Below are positions 7,228 through 16,399 of a DNA stretch of 37,098 nt, one piece after another. A program made the position numbers and the translations under genes. Origin of the DNA: Saprospiraceae bacterium. Lineage in GTDB: Bacteria; Bacteroidota; Bacteroidia; Chitinophagales; Saprospiraceae. The stretch covers positions 1 through 37,098 of the forward strand of contig JABDLO010000449.1 in NCBI GenBank assembly GCA_013002995.1, in the 5' to 3' direction. Under the pieces are notes generated by a model. That model saw only the letters and a list, made by a program, of their open reading frames with translations. It was not told the origin of the DNA and did not search any database. How positions within the stretch are numbered: the stretch's first letter is position 1; each line of letters starts with the position of its first letter.

Positions 7228-9993
7228 TTATTCTCCGGAGATTGGTTTTAGGCCATGTAAATTGAATAAAGAATCCAAGGCATGATCCAGGTCACTCTTT
7301 ATAGACTGATAGAGAGCATAGGCTTCAGAGTTGGAGTTATCACAGTGGTTTTCGAGGGTTGCCATCTGATCTGTTAGCTTCGGTAATCCAATCATCGAAA
7401 ACGATGGCTTAAGCTTATGGGTCATCTCCCGAGCAGTGCTCCAATTGTTATCAATTAGATGTTTTTCCAGATCGTTGAATATAGGAAGATTCGTTTCTAA
7501 AAAGATCTCAAACATATCTTTGGCTGCTTCGAGATCGTCTCCATATAATTCTTTCAGTACGGTTTCATCAAGGGTTTTAAAGTCTTGTTTTTCCTTAGTA
7601 TCGACAACATCTGAATGTCCCAGGATTTCCTGCATCTTGGTTAAGAGTTGTGGGGGCGTAAATGGCTTAGAAAGGAAGTCATTGGTTCCAGCATCCAGGG
7701 CTTTATCTATCTGAGATGCAAAGGCAGAAGCTGTTAATGCAAGAATTGGGGTATCCTTGTTTAGATTGCCTGAGGTTCTAATATTTTTTGTGGCTGTCAA
7801 CCCATCCATCTCAGGCATCCTGATATCCATAAAAATGAGATCATAAACCTTCTTGGAGCAGTTTTTTAATGCCTCCAATCCATTGAAAACATAATCAACT
7901 TCAGCATTTAATTTAGATAGGATCCGACGGACGTAATAGGTATTCATTACGTTGTCCTCTGCAACTAAAAACTTCATATTGCTGAACAGTTCTTCTTGTT
8001 CAACTTTAATTTCACGATCACTTTTAATAGTTATCTTTTCATCGGTTTTCTTAAAGTCCAGGGTAACAGAAAACTCACTTCCTTTTCCCAGGGTGGAAGC
8101 GACAGAAATTTCTCCTCCAAGAAAATCTATGATCTTTTTGGTAATGGCAAGGCCCAATCCGGTTCCTCCAAACCGCACAGATGTTTGTTTGTCCGCCTGT
8201 TTAAAGCGATCGAAGATTAATTTTTGTTTGTCTTTAGAAATTCCAATTCCGGTATCCTTGATTTTAAATTTAATGGTCCTGGAATCAGCAGTTTTATTCA
8301 ATTCGTTGGCTGAAATATCAATACTTCCTTTATCAGTAAATTTAATTGCATTACCCATAATGTTAAAAAGGATCTGATTGATCAACACTTTGTCACCGAG
8401 GAGGTAATATTCATTTTCTTCTAATCCCTTCAATCCAATGGATACAGATTTACCTTTTAGTTGGTGTGAAAATGTATTTTTTACCGTTTTCAAGAGATCA
8501 TTGAGGTCCAGCTTTTCCAGATTCAATTCCAGTTTTCCGGATTCAATCTTGGATATATCAAGTACATCGTTTATGATGCCTGCAAGGATTTCTGTAGAAC
8601 TTTTTTGAATTTCCACAAATTCACGCTGGTCATTAGATAGGTCCGTTTCCATTAAAAGGTGAAGCATTCCCGTTATGGCATTGAGAGGTGTCCTTATTTC
8701 GTGACTCATGTGAGCCAGGAACTGCATTTCAGCCTCTCTTGCGGCTTCCGCTTCTTTTCTGGCTTTAATAAGGTTTTTCTGAACCATTACTTTCTCAGTG
8801 AGGTCGCGATATTGCCACAAATGTCCCAGATATCGATCGCCGGAAAAGATAGGTGTATAATCTCGTTCAAGGATTCTCCCATCTACCATATGGAGTTCGT
8901 CTCCCAGGACGATTTTTCTGTTTTTCAATATTTCATAGATGCGATCGGTAAATTTTTTGGGATTGTCAAATAAAAGCTTGGACTCTTCTGCGGCATTGGA
9001 GCAGTCTGCTCCAACCAATGCTTTAGGAGGAGCAGATATATTAAATAGCTCGCAAAAATAAGGATTGGTTAATACGATTCTTCTTTTTTCATCTTCAACC
9101 AAGACACCGGCCTGGAGTGTTGAAATAAGATTACTCAATCTGAGTTCACTAGATTCCAGTTCCAGCTCAACCAGCTTCCTTTCAGTAATATCTTTGGCGA
9201 AAGCCCTGATTTCATAAGTGTCATTACCAGTAGTAATTCTCTGTGTATGCTGACCCACCCATAGCTGCCCACCGGTTTTGGTCTTCATAGGAAATTCAAA
9301 GTACAGCTCCTGATCATTATTTTGAACCATCTTTATAAAGTTTCCATCTACTGTGGAAACCCAATCTTCAAACACAAACTCAGAGTAATGTAAACCCAAC
9401 GCTTCAGACTTAGAGTATCCCATTTTTTTGGTTCCCACGTCATTGACAAAGGTAAGGCACCCCTTATCATCTAGCTTGTAAATAATATCACTTCCAAATT
9501 CTACCAATTCACGATACCTTCCTTCACTTTCTTCCAGTCTATCATTTAACATTTTGATATCGGCATTGGCAATATCTTTCACTTTTACAACTTGTAGAAG
9601 ATCAGTAACTGCATCGTGTAGGGCGTAATCTGTCAGACTCAGATGATGTGTCTTCAGATCATCGGGATTGGTCAGCCATGGTGAACCAATGAACAACATC
9701 TTGTTGTCATCAAGTTGAATGATCTCTCCTCGGAATTGTAAGTCGGTTTTAGAATTTATTGCTTTTAGGATAAATATCTGAGTGGTAAATTCAAGTATTG
9801 AATTAAAGTTTTTGCCTGCTGACCTGGGACGCCTGATCGTAAAGTAATCAGTAAATGGACTTCCTTCAAGGTCAGGAAAAAGCTTAAGAATGCTTTTTCC
9901 AGCTCCGACAATCATTAAATCTCTATCTATAATAAAGCTGAAAGGGAAGATTCTATTAAATAAAAACCTGTCTAATTGAAAGTGAATTCCCAT
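7228..9993 (-). CDS. Hybrid sensor histidine kinase with H-NOX-associated (HNOBA) N-terminus, 2 PAS, HisKA, HATPase, REC, HPt
   Basis: Soluble 921-residue multistep phosphorelay kinase. Domains in order: HNOBA-like domain (1-~150; FPFSFIIDRDL, then FIGSPWLTNPDDL and LTDYALHDAVTDLLQV, as in soluble guanylate cyclases and H-NOX partners); PAS (~155-270); PAS (~285-400); HisKA with phospho-His in HMSHEIRTPLN (~430); HATPase with N box GNAIKFTDKG (~545) and G boxes DTGIGIS and GGTGLGL; REC with phospho-Asp in FMDIRMPEMDG (~720); HPt with phospho-His in MTHKLKPSFS (~858). There is no transmembrane segment, so the input is expected from a cytosolic partner. The H-NOX gene ends 7 bases upstream, and HNOBA domains are known to pair with H-NOX. 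The HPt can pass phosphate to the LytTR regulator encoded two genes upstream. Confidence 0.93.
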   Translation of the reverse strand: MGIHFQLDRFLFNRIFPFSFIIDRDLMIVGAGKSILKLFPDLEGSPFTDYFTIRRPRSAGKNFNSILEFTTQIFILKAINSKTDLQFRGEIIQLDDNKMLFIGSPWLTNPDDLKTHHLSLTDYALHDAVTDLLQVVKVKDIANADIKMLNDRLEESEGRYRELVEFGSDIIYKLDDKGCLTFVNDVGTKKMGYSKSEALGLHYSEFVFEDWVSTVDGNFIKMVQNNDQELYFEFPMKTKTGGQLWVGQHTQRITTGNDTYEIRAFAKDITERKLVELELESSELRLSNLISTLQAGVLVEDEKRRIVLTNPYFCELFNISAPPKALVGADCSNAAEESKLLFDNPKKFTDRIYEILKNRKIVLGDELHMVDGRILERDYTPIFSGDRYLGHLWQYRDLTEKVMVQKNLIKARKEAEAAREAEMQFLAHMSHEIRTPLNAITGMLHLLMETDLSNDQREFVEIQKSSTEILAGIINDVLDISKIESGKLELNLEKLDLNDLLKTVKNTFSHQLKGKSVSIGLKGLEENEYYLLGDKVLINQILFNIMGNAIKFTDKGSIDISANELNKTADSRTIKFKIKDTGIGISKDKQKLIFDRFKQADKQTSVRFGGTGLGLAITKKIIDFLGGEISVASTLGKGSEFSVTLDFKKTDEKITIKSDREIKVEQEELFSNMKFLVAEDNVMNTYYVRRILSKLNAEVDYVFNGLEALKNCSKKVYDLIFMDIRMPEMDGLTATKNIRTSGNLNKDTPILALTASAFASQIDKALDAGTNDFLSKPFTPPQLLTKMQEILGHSDVVDTKEKQDFKTLDETVLKELYGDDLEAAKDMFEIFLETNLPIFNDLEKHLIDNNWSTAREMTHKLKPSFSMIGLPKLTDQMATLENHCDNSNSEAYALYQSIKSDLDHALDSLFNLHGLKPISGE

Positions 9994-10000
9994 ACCTATT

Positions 10001-10543
10001 CTACCATTTTACTTCAAAGACTTCATGATCGTGTCCATTATCACGGCTTTCTAGCAATTCAACTTCGATCTCTGTTTTATGCATTTTTGCTAATCCATGG
10101 AAAAGGCCATAAACGAAATCAGCCAATCCTGCACGATGTGAATAGTAATGGACGTACAGTGACTTCTCCTGAATGTTAGATATCTTAAATTCAGGAGGTT
10201 CAAGGTCAGGAAACATCAACATCACCCGACTATGAAAATTAGGGAGATTGATCAGGAACTCTCTGAATGAGTTTCCACCAGACTCCAATAAGCTTCCGTA
10301 ATTTTCCATTCCGGTGCGTAAAATCCAATATTCACCCAGAGTGGACAGCACTTTAGATAAAGGTATCTCTAAAACTTCAGAAGCACCGATAGCCAATTTA
10401 TAAGTTAAGGCATCATCATAAGGTTGGTTGGAAAGGAATACATCTATATCAACTCCACTTTTCTGTTTAATTTTTTCCCACGTCGCCTCTCCAAAATTTT
10501 CAAGGACCATTCCCTTGACCGCTTTATTTACAATGCCATACAT
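10001..10543 (-). CDS. H-NOX heme nitric-oxide sensor protein
   Basis: 180 residues, the usual H-NOX size, with the characteristic MYGIVNKA start. It binds b-type heme through proximal His104 (NFHSRV). The porphyrin-propionate motif Y-x-S-x-R is present (Y133, S135, R137). By eye, the position that holds the distal Tyr in oxygen-binding H-NOX proteins is not Tyr here (RAGLADF). This suggests an NO-selective sensor that excludes O2. The ATG lies 1 base after the TAA of the response regulator gene, and the gene ends 7 bases before the kinase gene, so all three are translated from one message. NO-bound H-NOX typically inhibits or modulates its cognate kinase. Confidence 0.94.
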   Translation of the reverse strand: MYGIVNKAVKGMVLENFGEATWEKIKQKSGVDIDVFLSNQPYDDALTYKLAIGASEVLEIPLSKVLSTLGEYWILRTGMENYGSLLESGGNSFREFLINLPNFHSRVMLMFPDLEPPEFKISNIQEKSLYVHYYSHRAGLADFVYGLFHGLAKMHKTEIEVELLESRDNGHDHEVFEVKW

Positions 10544-10544
10544 A

Positions 10545-11234
10545 TTATATTAGGTTTAGTCGTTCCATAAGTGGTTGTTTATTGGCTCTGCTTACAGGAA
10601 CTATGTTTTTATGAATTAAAATTGAATTTTCTTCAATATCTACAATCTTGTCAAGGTTGATGATAAATGATCTATGTACCCTCATAAACCGGTCTGAGGG
10701 CAACTTTTCTGCTAGCTTCTTCAAGGTACTGTATACTATGTGTTTTTTCTCCTCTGTGTGAAATCTGACATAATCTCCAATATTCTCAACGAATAGAATA
10801 TCATCTAAAAATATCTTTACGAAGCGGCCTTCATCTTTAATAAAAATATGGTTATCTGTTTTTTTGTGGGCTACTTCTACCTGGCTTTCAAGGACCTTCT
10901 GTACGGCTTGATTAAATCGAGGTAACTTAATTGGTTTCCTCAAATAATCAGTAACCTGGTATTGGAATGCTTCAAATGCATATTCTTCCTTGGAAGAGGT
11001 AACGATCACATGAGGAATAACAGAACATCGGTCCAGTAGATCAAATCCCGTAGCCCCAGGCATTTCAATATCAAGAAATATAAGATCTATTGATGCTGTC
11101 TCCATGAAACTTAGAGCTTCCTCAACATTTCCACATATCGAAAGAACCTCTATTTCCGTAAACTTATTACAATGGTTTTGCAGAAGCTTCTGTGACATCA
11201 GGTCATCTTCTACAATAATGCTTTTAATAGCCAT
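10545..11234 (-). CDS. LytTR-family response regulator
   Basis: 229-residue cytosolic transcription factor. The receiver domain (1-~120) has acidic residues EDD (9-11), phospho-acceptor Asp55 in FLDIEMPG, a Thr/Ser switch residue (VTSS) and a conserved Lys (LRKP). The DNA-binding LytTR domain (~135-229) shows IFIKDEGRFVKI, ILFVENIGDYVRFH, FMRVHRSFIINLDKI and VPVSR. LytTR domains bind pairs of ~9-10 bp direct repeats about 21 bp apart. Exactly such repeats lie in front of the STAS gene and the GT2 gene. It is the first gene of the H-NOX/kinase cassette and 60 bases downstream of the TPR/barrel gene, so it is probably the output of the NO phosphorelay. Confidence 0.92.
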   Translation of the reverse strand: MAIKSIIVEDDLMSQKLLQNHCNKFTEIEVLSICGNVEEALSFMETASIDLIFLDIEMPGATGFDLLDRCSVIPHVIVTSSKEEYAFEAFQYQVTDYLRKPIKLPRFNQAVQKVLESQVEVAHKKTDNHIFIKDEGRFVKIFLDDILFVENIGDYVRFHTEEKKHIVYSTLKKLAEKLPSDRFMRVHRSFIINLDKIVDIEENSILIHKNIVPVSRANKQPLMERLNLI

Positions 11235-11294
11235 TTCATCTCATTATTAATCATTTGAATAAATATAAAGTCCAGGTACTATATTTTAAAGCAA

Positions 11295-13343
11295 TTATAA
11301 AGCCAAACCATTCCCCAAATTCACCTTAATTGACATGAACACGGATTGGTAAGCATAACCGGATGCAACATCTGAAGCCGTATTGCTTCCTTTTATACCT
11401 GCCATAAAGTTAAAGTTATCAGAAATTTTATAATTCAATTGTCCCGACCATCTAAATGAATCTTGCCAGCCTATGAATGAACTTCCTTGTGTTCCATATG
11501 CTAATTCTCCTGTAACAGACCACCTCTGATTGATTTTTGCAGGACTATTGTATTGAATGAAAACTTCACCTGATTTAAATGACTCAGGGCTGAAGTATAA
11601 ATCAACATCAGTATCACCATAATTTAAATAGCTCATATTAACCCCAATTTTAAACCCTTTCAACGCAGTTAATTGATGGAAGAAAGAGAGGAATGCCCAT
11701 TGATTAGTATTATCATCCGATAACTTTGAAAAGCCGGATTGCACGTATAATCCCCATGATTGTCCTATGGAAGTGAAGTAGTTGCCTGAAAGTCTCATAA
11801 CACTTGTTTTACTCCTAACCATCTCAGAATTATAATCCAGTGAAGAGATATTTAAGTTTACTCCAATATTCTGTTGGGCATTTAATCGATATTGCAAGCC
11901 AAGATCTGTAATAAAATTATTGTTTAAGTTGGATAAAAAAGATGATGATCGTTGAAAACCAACAAGTGCCTTTCCACTGATTTTATAGTGAGGGTTCCAG
12001 TTAATACCAGCCGCCAGGTTGGTTCTTTTTGCTGCTATGGCTTCCTTGTTTTGGAAGGTGCTTTTATGATTGAATTGGATGAAGGGGCTTATATTTGTTT
12101 GTTTAGAAAATTGATATTGCAGGCTGATTTCTCTGCTTTGATTCCCTCCATTATCATTCATGTCAATGGCTGATACTTGAAAGAATGGCTTAATATCTTG
12201 TTGGATCCTTTGTTTCAATCTCCAGGCATCTACTCGATCTGCGTCCTGGGAAATGGCATGATCCAATTGGTTGATGGCATCCGTGTATTCTTTTTTTGCA
12301 AATTGTAGTTCAGCATAACTGACACGTAACTCGTAATGGTCAGGATAAACATCCATTAAATCCTTGTATATTAACGAAGACCGGTCAAAATCACCTTGCC
12401 AAAAATACAACCTGGATCGTGCCATGTCAAATACCAGGGTGTTGCCCAGCTGATCTTCCCATTGACTAATAGTTTTGTGAGCTTCAGTAAATTTTTTAGC
12501 CGCTCCCAAAGCATTGATCTTCGTTATAATGGTCCTAATAAGCAACGAGGTATCTGTACCGGTGGCTGCTTCCAATAGTGCATTCTCAGCCATTTCAATG
12601 GAAGTTGAATGATCCTGGTTAATCATACTTGTGTATGAATGGCCTAATGAAGCTTCTAATACATCAATGCTTTCTTCCAGCATGTGATGGTATACTTCCT
12701 GTGCCTGACCATATTTTTGCTCTGTAAGATAAAGCGAAGCCCTGGTCAACATCACATCCCTATCTTGAGGATTCCACAATTCAATTGAATCGAGAAATTG
12801 ATGTCCTGACTCATATTGTCCTTGCTTCCTGGCTTGATCAGTAAGACCCAGCAATATGTATTTTTTTGAGATTAGAGCCTGGTCATTGTGATTTAAGTAT
12901 AGTGCCCTATCAATCATATCTAAAGCTTCCTGGTATTTTTTTTCTATAGACAATGAATTGGCATATCCCAGGACAATTGCAAAGTTGGTTGAATCTGTCT
13001 GGTACAGGTCATTAAAAAATACAAGGGCTTCACCACTTCTATCAGCCCACAAATAAGCTTCTGCCTTATTTAATCTAATTTCAATATCTCCTGGATATTC
13101 TTTTTCCATTTGTTGGAAATGATAGATTGCTTGATTTGGTGCTCCGCTTAATCCCACAGCTCTTCCATAACATAACTGAGCTGTCTTATTGCCAGGATGA
13201 TTATCGAGGATTTCTGAAAAATATATTTCAGCTTCAGAGAATTGCCCATTCTCCAATAATTGAAACCCATTATTCATGTTGACTTGAGCAGTGCTTGTTA
13301 TGGCAAGGCTGATGATGATGACAAGTGATAAAACAACTTTCAT
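11295..13343 (-). CDS. Periplasmic TPR / outer-membrane beta-barrel protein (PgaA/YaiO-like)
   Basis: 682 residues with a signal peptide (VVLSLVIIISLAITSTAQ). Residues ~20-385 are about ten TPR-type helical repeats (e.g. LLENGQFSEAEIYFSEIL, EKKYQEALDMIDRALYL). Residues ~390-682 alternate as amphipathic beta strands with aromatic ends (REISLQYQF, ISPFIQFNH, NLAAGINWNP). The protein ends in a typical barrel strand, SVFMSIKVNLGNGLAL. The architecture matches porins such as PgaA that export polysaccharide through the outer membrane, and the YaiO family. It is divergent from the STAS-flippase-GT operon, with a 201-bp shared promoter region that carries the LytTR-like repeat. A role as outer-membrane export channel is inferred from context. 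Confidence 0.75.
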   Translation of the reverse strand: MKVVLSLVIIISLAITSTAQVNMNNGFQLLENGQFSEAEIYFSEILDNHPGNKTAQLCYGRAVGLSGAPNQAIYHFQQMEKEYPGDIEIRLNKAEAYLWADRSGEALVFFNDLYQTDSTNFAIVLGYANSLSIEKKYQEALDMIDRALYLNHNDQALISKKYILLGLTDQARKQGQYESGHQFLDSIELWNPQDRDVMLTRASLYLTEQKYGQAQEVYHHMLEESIDVLEASLGHSYTSMINQDHSTSIEMAENALLEAATGTDTSLLIRTIITKINALGAAKKFTEAHKTISQWEDQLGNTLVFDMARSRLYFWQGDFDRSSLIYKDLMDVYPDHYELRVSYAELQFAKKEYTDAINQLDHAISQDADRVDAWRLKQRIQQDIKPFFQVSAIDMNDNGGNQSREISLQYQFSKQTNISPFIQFNHKSTFQNKEAIAAKRTNLAAGINWNPHYKISGKALVGFQRSSSFLSNLNNNFITDLGLQYRLNAQQNIGVNLNISSLDYNSEMVRSKTSVMRLSGNYFTSIGQSWGLYVQSGFSKLSDDNTNQWAFLSFFHQLTALKGFKIGVNMSYLNYGDTDVDLYFSPESFKSGEVFIQYNSPAKINQRWSVTGELAYGTQGSSFIGWQDSFRWSGQLNYKISDNFNFMAGIKGSNTASDVASGYAYQSVFMSIKVNLGNGLAL

Positions 13344-13451
13344 GTGTGTTCGATTTTTAATTACTGGTACAAATAAAAGGGTTTTTTTATTGCCATGATT
13401 TGAATGAAACCCCAGTAAAACCGGTGGTTTGGGCGTTTATGGGGCTAGTCT

Positions 13452-13482
13452 TACCAAACTCTGTGTAAATCCTACCAAACTC
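13452..13482 (+). promoter_or_regulatory. LytTR-type direct repeat upstream of the STAS operon
   Basis: Two identical 10-mers TACCAAACTC start at 13452 and 13473, exactly 21 bp apart, so they fall on the same DNA face. This is the standard LytTR operator layout. The second copy begins 42 bp before the -7 box at 13515. The divergent TPR/barrel gene could share the site. Confidence 0.65.
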
Positions 13483-13514
13483 CGAATAATCGATTTTTTT
13501 TCTCCATTGAGATC

Positions 13515-13522
13515 TAAGTTTG
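13515..13522 (+). promoter_or_regulatory. -7 element of the STAS operon promoter
   Basis: TAAGTTTG fits the Bacteroidota -7 consensus TAnnTTTG exactly and lies 22 bases before the ATG. No TTTG-like -33 box is found 19 bases upstream (GATT there), as expected for an activator-dependent promoter. Confidence 0.5.
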
Positions 13523-13544
13523 TGTCATCAAATAATTCAAAAAC

Positions 13545-13892
13545 ATGGACCAAATTTCAATTCAAATTATCCCACAGACAGAAAGAGATCATTATTATTT
13601 AATGGTGGAAGGCAAGCTTTGTGGCATGGATGCTATCAGATTTAAAAATGATGCTCAAAAACGTCTTTCACAACCTTTAGATGGAATGACGATTGATCTT
13701 TCAAAGCTGAAAGATATTGATCTTACAGGCATCAACATGCTGACAATGTTACATAAGGATTTAAAGAAGTTGAATATTCCTTTCGCGATTATTGTCACTA
13801 GTAACTGTCCCTTTATGGATAAAATAAAGGAAACCAAACTTCACCGATTTCTTCCTTTTGTTTTTAAAGCTGCATCCCACAGGAATGTTTAA
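13545..13892 (+). CDS. Single-domain STAS protein (anti-sigma-factor-antagonist-like)
   Basis: 115 residues covering one STAS domain: beta strands IQIIP, YYLMVEGKL and MTIDLSKL, the signature loop, and IPFAIIV. These proteins act as phosphorylation-controlled protein-binding switches. In the signature loop the usual D-S-[ST]-G reads D59-L60-T61-G62, so the Ser normally phosphorylated appears to be Leu; the next Thr remains. No anti-sigma kinase or phosphatase is encoded nearby. It is the first gene of an operon: its last codons overlap the flippase start by 8 bases. Stand-alone STAS proteins at the head of polysaccharide loci (for example SypA in Vibrio) control biofilm output; the same role here is an inference. 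Confidence 0.8.
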   Translation: MDQISIQIIPQTERDHYYLMVEGKLCGMDAIRFKNDAQKRLSQPLDGMTIDLSKLKDIDLTGINMLTMLHKDLKKLNIPFAIIVTSNCPFMDKIKETKLHRFLPFVFKAASHRNV

Positions 13893-15171
13893 AGTATTCA
13901 TATACAAGATATTCAAGAACCATGCATTGATCCTAATGCTGGCGATTGCAGGTGTCAATGCCGGCAATTATTTGCTGAACTTATTACTAGGCAGATTTTT
14001 AGGACCTGAAGATTTTGCTGAAGCCGGTATCCTAGCTACAATGGTGATGGTATTATCTTTTATAGCTGTTGGTATACAGATGACTGCAGCTAAGTACTCA
14101 GCTGAACTGAAGGAGGAAGGATCTGAAGAAAAGCTACTTGAATTTCAATCATGGATAACTAGAAAAACATTGATCTCGAGTATCTTCCTGACATTCCTGA
14201 TTGTATTACTGATTCCAGTCGTACAATCCTACTTACACTTTCGATCACCTGTTCCTTTTATATTGATATTTATAGGTGTTCCGGTATATTTTCTGATGAG
14301 TGTACAGAGGGGTTTTTTACAGGGAGCTCAGGAATTCAAAAGATTTGCCGGGACCTACATTGCTGAAATGATTGGACGGATATCTGTAACAGTAATTGCA
14401 ATTGCCTATGTAAGATATTACGACATCAACGGTTATTCAGAAGCTGTAAGCTTAGGTTTTTTAGCTTCATTTATCTTTTCTCTGGTTTACACAGGGAGAT
14501 TGAAAATAAAGTCCCTTTCAGCTTCCAACGATTTAAGAAAATCCATCTTTTCATTCTTCATTATTATGATGTGCTATGAAGGAACTCAAATTGCTATAAG
14601 TTACAGTGATGTTATTCTGGTAAAGCACTATTTTGAAAATCACGAATCAGGCCTATATGCTGCTTTGTCACTCCTTGGAAGAATAGTTTATTTCGGTACA
14701 TGGGCTCTTGTAATGGTTTTGGTCCCCAAGGTTATCGAGAAAGCGAAGAAGGGATTATCAACTACGCAGAATCTGATTCAGGCATTGACCATCATCATCT
14801 CCTTTGGAATGAGTATGGTCATCGGTACAGCCATTTTTCCTGATTTACTGGTCAGTCAGTTATTGGGATCAGAGTATTTACCGATGAGCAGCTTTTTATG
14901 GAAGTATGCTCTTGCAACTACTCTTTTTGCAGCAGCAAATGTAATCGCATATTATTACCTGTCACTAGGTAAGTATCTACCTGTTGCTCTGTCAGCATTG
15001 GTTGGCACCCTGCAGGTAATCATGATCGTATTTAATCATCAATCAATTATAAATATTATTAACATTCAGATGATACTGATGTCTTTTCTACTTGTAGGAA
15101 TGATTATTTATCATCTGTCCAATCCAACTCAATATGAAAATCGCAATAGTATCTCCTTATCCTCCCAGTAA
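13885..15171 (+). CDS. Polysaccharide flippase (Wzx/MATE-like, MOP superfamily)
   Basis: 428-residue integral membrane protein with about 12 hydrophobic segments (e.g. ALILMLAIAGVNAGNYLLN, MVMVLSFIAVGIQM, LISSIFLTFLIVLLIPVV). The first helix and the following LLGRFLGPEDFAEAG match polysaccharide-biosynthesis/oligosaccharide flippases, which move lipid-linked glycans across the inner membrane. I start it at the ATG at 13885 (MFKVFIYKIF), overlapping the STAS stop by 8 bases with AGGA just before. A longer frame from 13858 would overlap the STAS gene by 35 bases. Its 3' end overlaps the GT4 gene by 38 bases, indicating translational coupling. The substrate is unknown. Confidence 0.85.
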   Translation: MFKVFIYKIFKNHALILMLAIAGVNAGNYLLNLLLGRFLGPEDFAEAGILATMVMVLSFIAVGIQMTAAKYSAELKEEGSEEKLLEFQSWITRKTLISSIFLTFLIVLLIPVVQSYLHFRSPVPFILIFIGVPVYFLMSVQRGFLQGAQEFKRFAGTYIAEMIGRISVTVIAIAYVRYYDINGYSEAVSLGFLASFIFSLVYTGRLKIKSLSASNDLRKSIFSFFIIMMCYEGTQIAISYSDVILVKHYFENHESGLYAALSLLGRIVYFGTWALVMVLVPKVIEKAKKGLSTTQNLIQALTIIISFGMSMVIGTAIFPDLLVSQLLGSEYLPMSSFLWKYALATTLFAAANVIAYYYLSLGKYLPVALSALVGTLQVIMIVFNHQSIINIINIQMILMSFLLVGMIIYHLSNPTQYENRNSISLSSQ

Positions 15172-16396
15172 GCTTACGCTAAATGAATATGCTCACCATC
15201 TGGTAACGCATTTTCAAGAAAAAAGAGAGATAACGGAATTAATAGTCATAACCAATGAGCTTCCTGAAGGTGAGCAATACTCCATTGACGTAGGTAACGT
15301 ACCTGTAAGATTTGAAGCGGTATGGAATTTTAACAGTTTCAAGAACCCGTTAAGCATCTTGAAAACCATCAAGCTTCACAAGCCTGATGTAGTATTTTAC
15401 AACATCCATTTTTTAACTTTTGGAGATAACAAAGTTGCCGCAGCACTGGGATTGATGACGCCCATGTTGACCAGGTTGTCTGGATTTGTCTCAGTCGTTT
15501 TGTTGCACAACATCATTGAAAGTGTTGATCTGTCATCAGCAGGATTTACCCGCAATGTATTCTTGAAGTGGATATACACGATGTTTGGAACATTTTTAAC
15601 ATTTATGTTGCTAAGAGCCAACCTTGTGGCAGTAACCATATCTAAATATGTGTCCATCCTTGAAAAAAAATACAAAGCAGACAACATAGCATTGGTTCCT
15701 CATGGAAGTTTTGAGACTCCTGACGAACCATCCTTTCAACTCCCTGCCGGCCCTAAAAAAATCATGACATTTGGAAAATTCGGGACCTACAAGAAAGTGG
15801 AAAGCATGATTGAGGCTGTAGAATTAGTCAGAAATCGTACAGGTGCCGACCTGGAAATAGTTATAGCAGGAACAGATAGTCCCAATGTACAGGGTTACCT
15901 GGACGCTGTTCAGGAAAAATATTCAGAAGTACCACAGATCACCTTTACCGGGTATGTAGAAGAAGAGGATGTACCTCGTATTTTTAAAGAAAGTGCCATG
16001 GTAGTCTTTCCCTATACCAGCACAACAGGCAGCTCAGGGGTATTGCACCAAGCAGGCAGCTATGGATGTGCGGCAATATTACCCAACATTGGAGATCTAA
16101 AAGCCTTGATAGAAGAAGAAGGATATCGTGGAAATTATTTTGAGCCGGACAATGTAGAATCATTGGCTGATGCTATTGAGGAATTGGTACTCAATGATGA
16201 AAAAAGAATCCAATTAGGTAAAGCCAATTATGTTGCAGCAGCCTCTTTGCCGATGGCAGACATCACAGACTGGTATATGCTCCACTTCAATCACTTAATA
16301 AATGAGAAAGCAGTAAATAAACAAAATTCTACTGTCGCACAGTTGATCAAATCATTGAATCGCAGAGAGACAGTAACAATCAATCCTGCTCAATAA
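15134..16396 (+). CDS. Glycosyltransferase family 4-like (GT-B fold)
   Basis: 420 residues, presumably transferring a sugar from a nucleotide donor to a lipid-linked or polymer acceptor at the cytosolic membrane face. The N-terminal GT-B half starts MKIAIVSPYPPS and holds a hydrophobic segment (~140-165) that may attach it to the membrane. The C-terminal half has IMTFGKFGTYKKVESMIEA, LEIVIAG, FTGYVEEEDVPRIF and the donor-site region TTGSSGVLHQAGSYGC. The canonical EX7E pair is degenerate (second Glu replaced by Gln), a variant seen in some GT4 enzymes, so donor type and activity are uncertain. It overlaps the flippase gene by 38 bases. Its stop is 3 bases from the stop of the convergent glycosidase gene. 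Confidence 0.85.
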   Translation: MKIAIVSPYPPSKLTLNEYAHHLVTHFQEKREITELIVITNELPEGEQYSIDVGNVPVRFEAVWNFNSFKNPLSILKTIKLHKPDVVFYNIHFLTFGDNKVAAALGLMTPMLTRLSGFVSVVLLHNIIESVDLSSAGFTRNVFLKWIYTMFGTFLTFMLLRANLVAVTISKYVSILEKKYKADNIALVPHGSFETPDEPSFQLPAGPKKIMTFGKFGTYKKVESMIEAVELVRNRTGADLEIVIAGTDSPNVQGYLDAVQEKYSEVPQITFTGYVEEEDVPRIFKESAMVVFPYTSTTGSSGVLHQAGSYGCAAILPNIGDLKALIEEEGYRGNYFEPDNVESLADAIEELVLNDEKRIQLGKANYVAAASLPMADITDWYMLHFNHLINEKAVNKQNSTVAQLIKSLNRRETVTINPAQ

Positions 16397-16399
16397 GAA

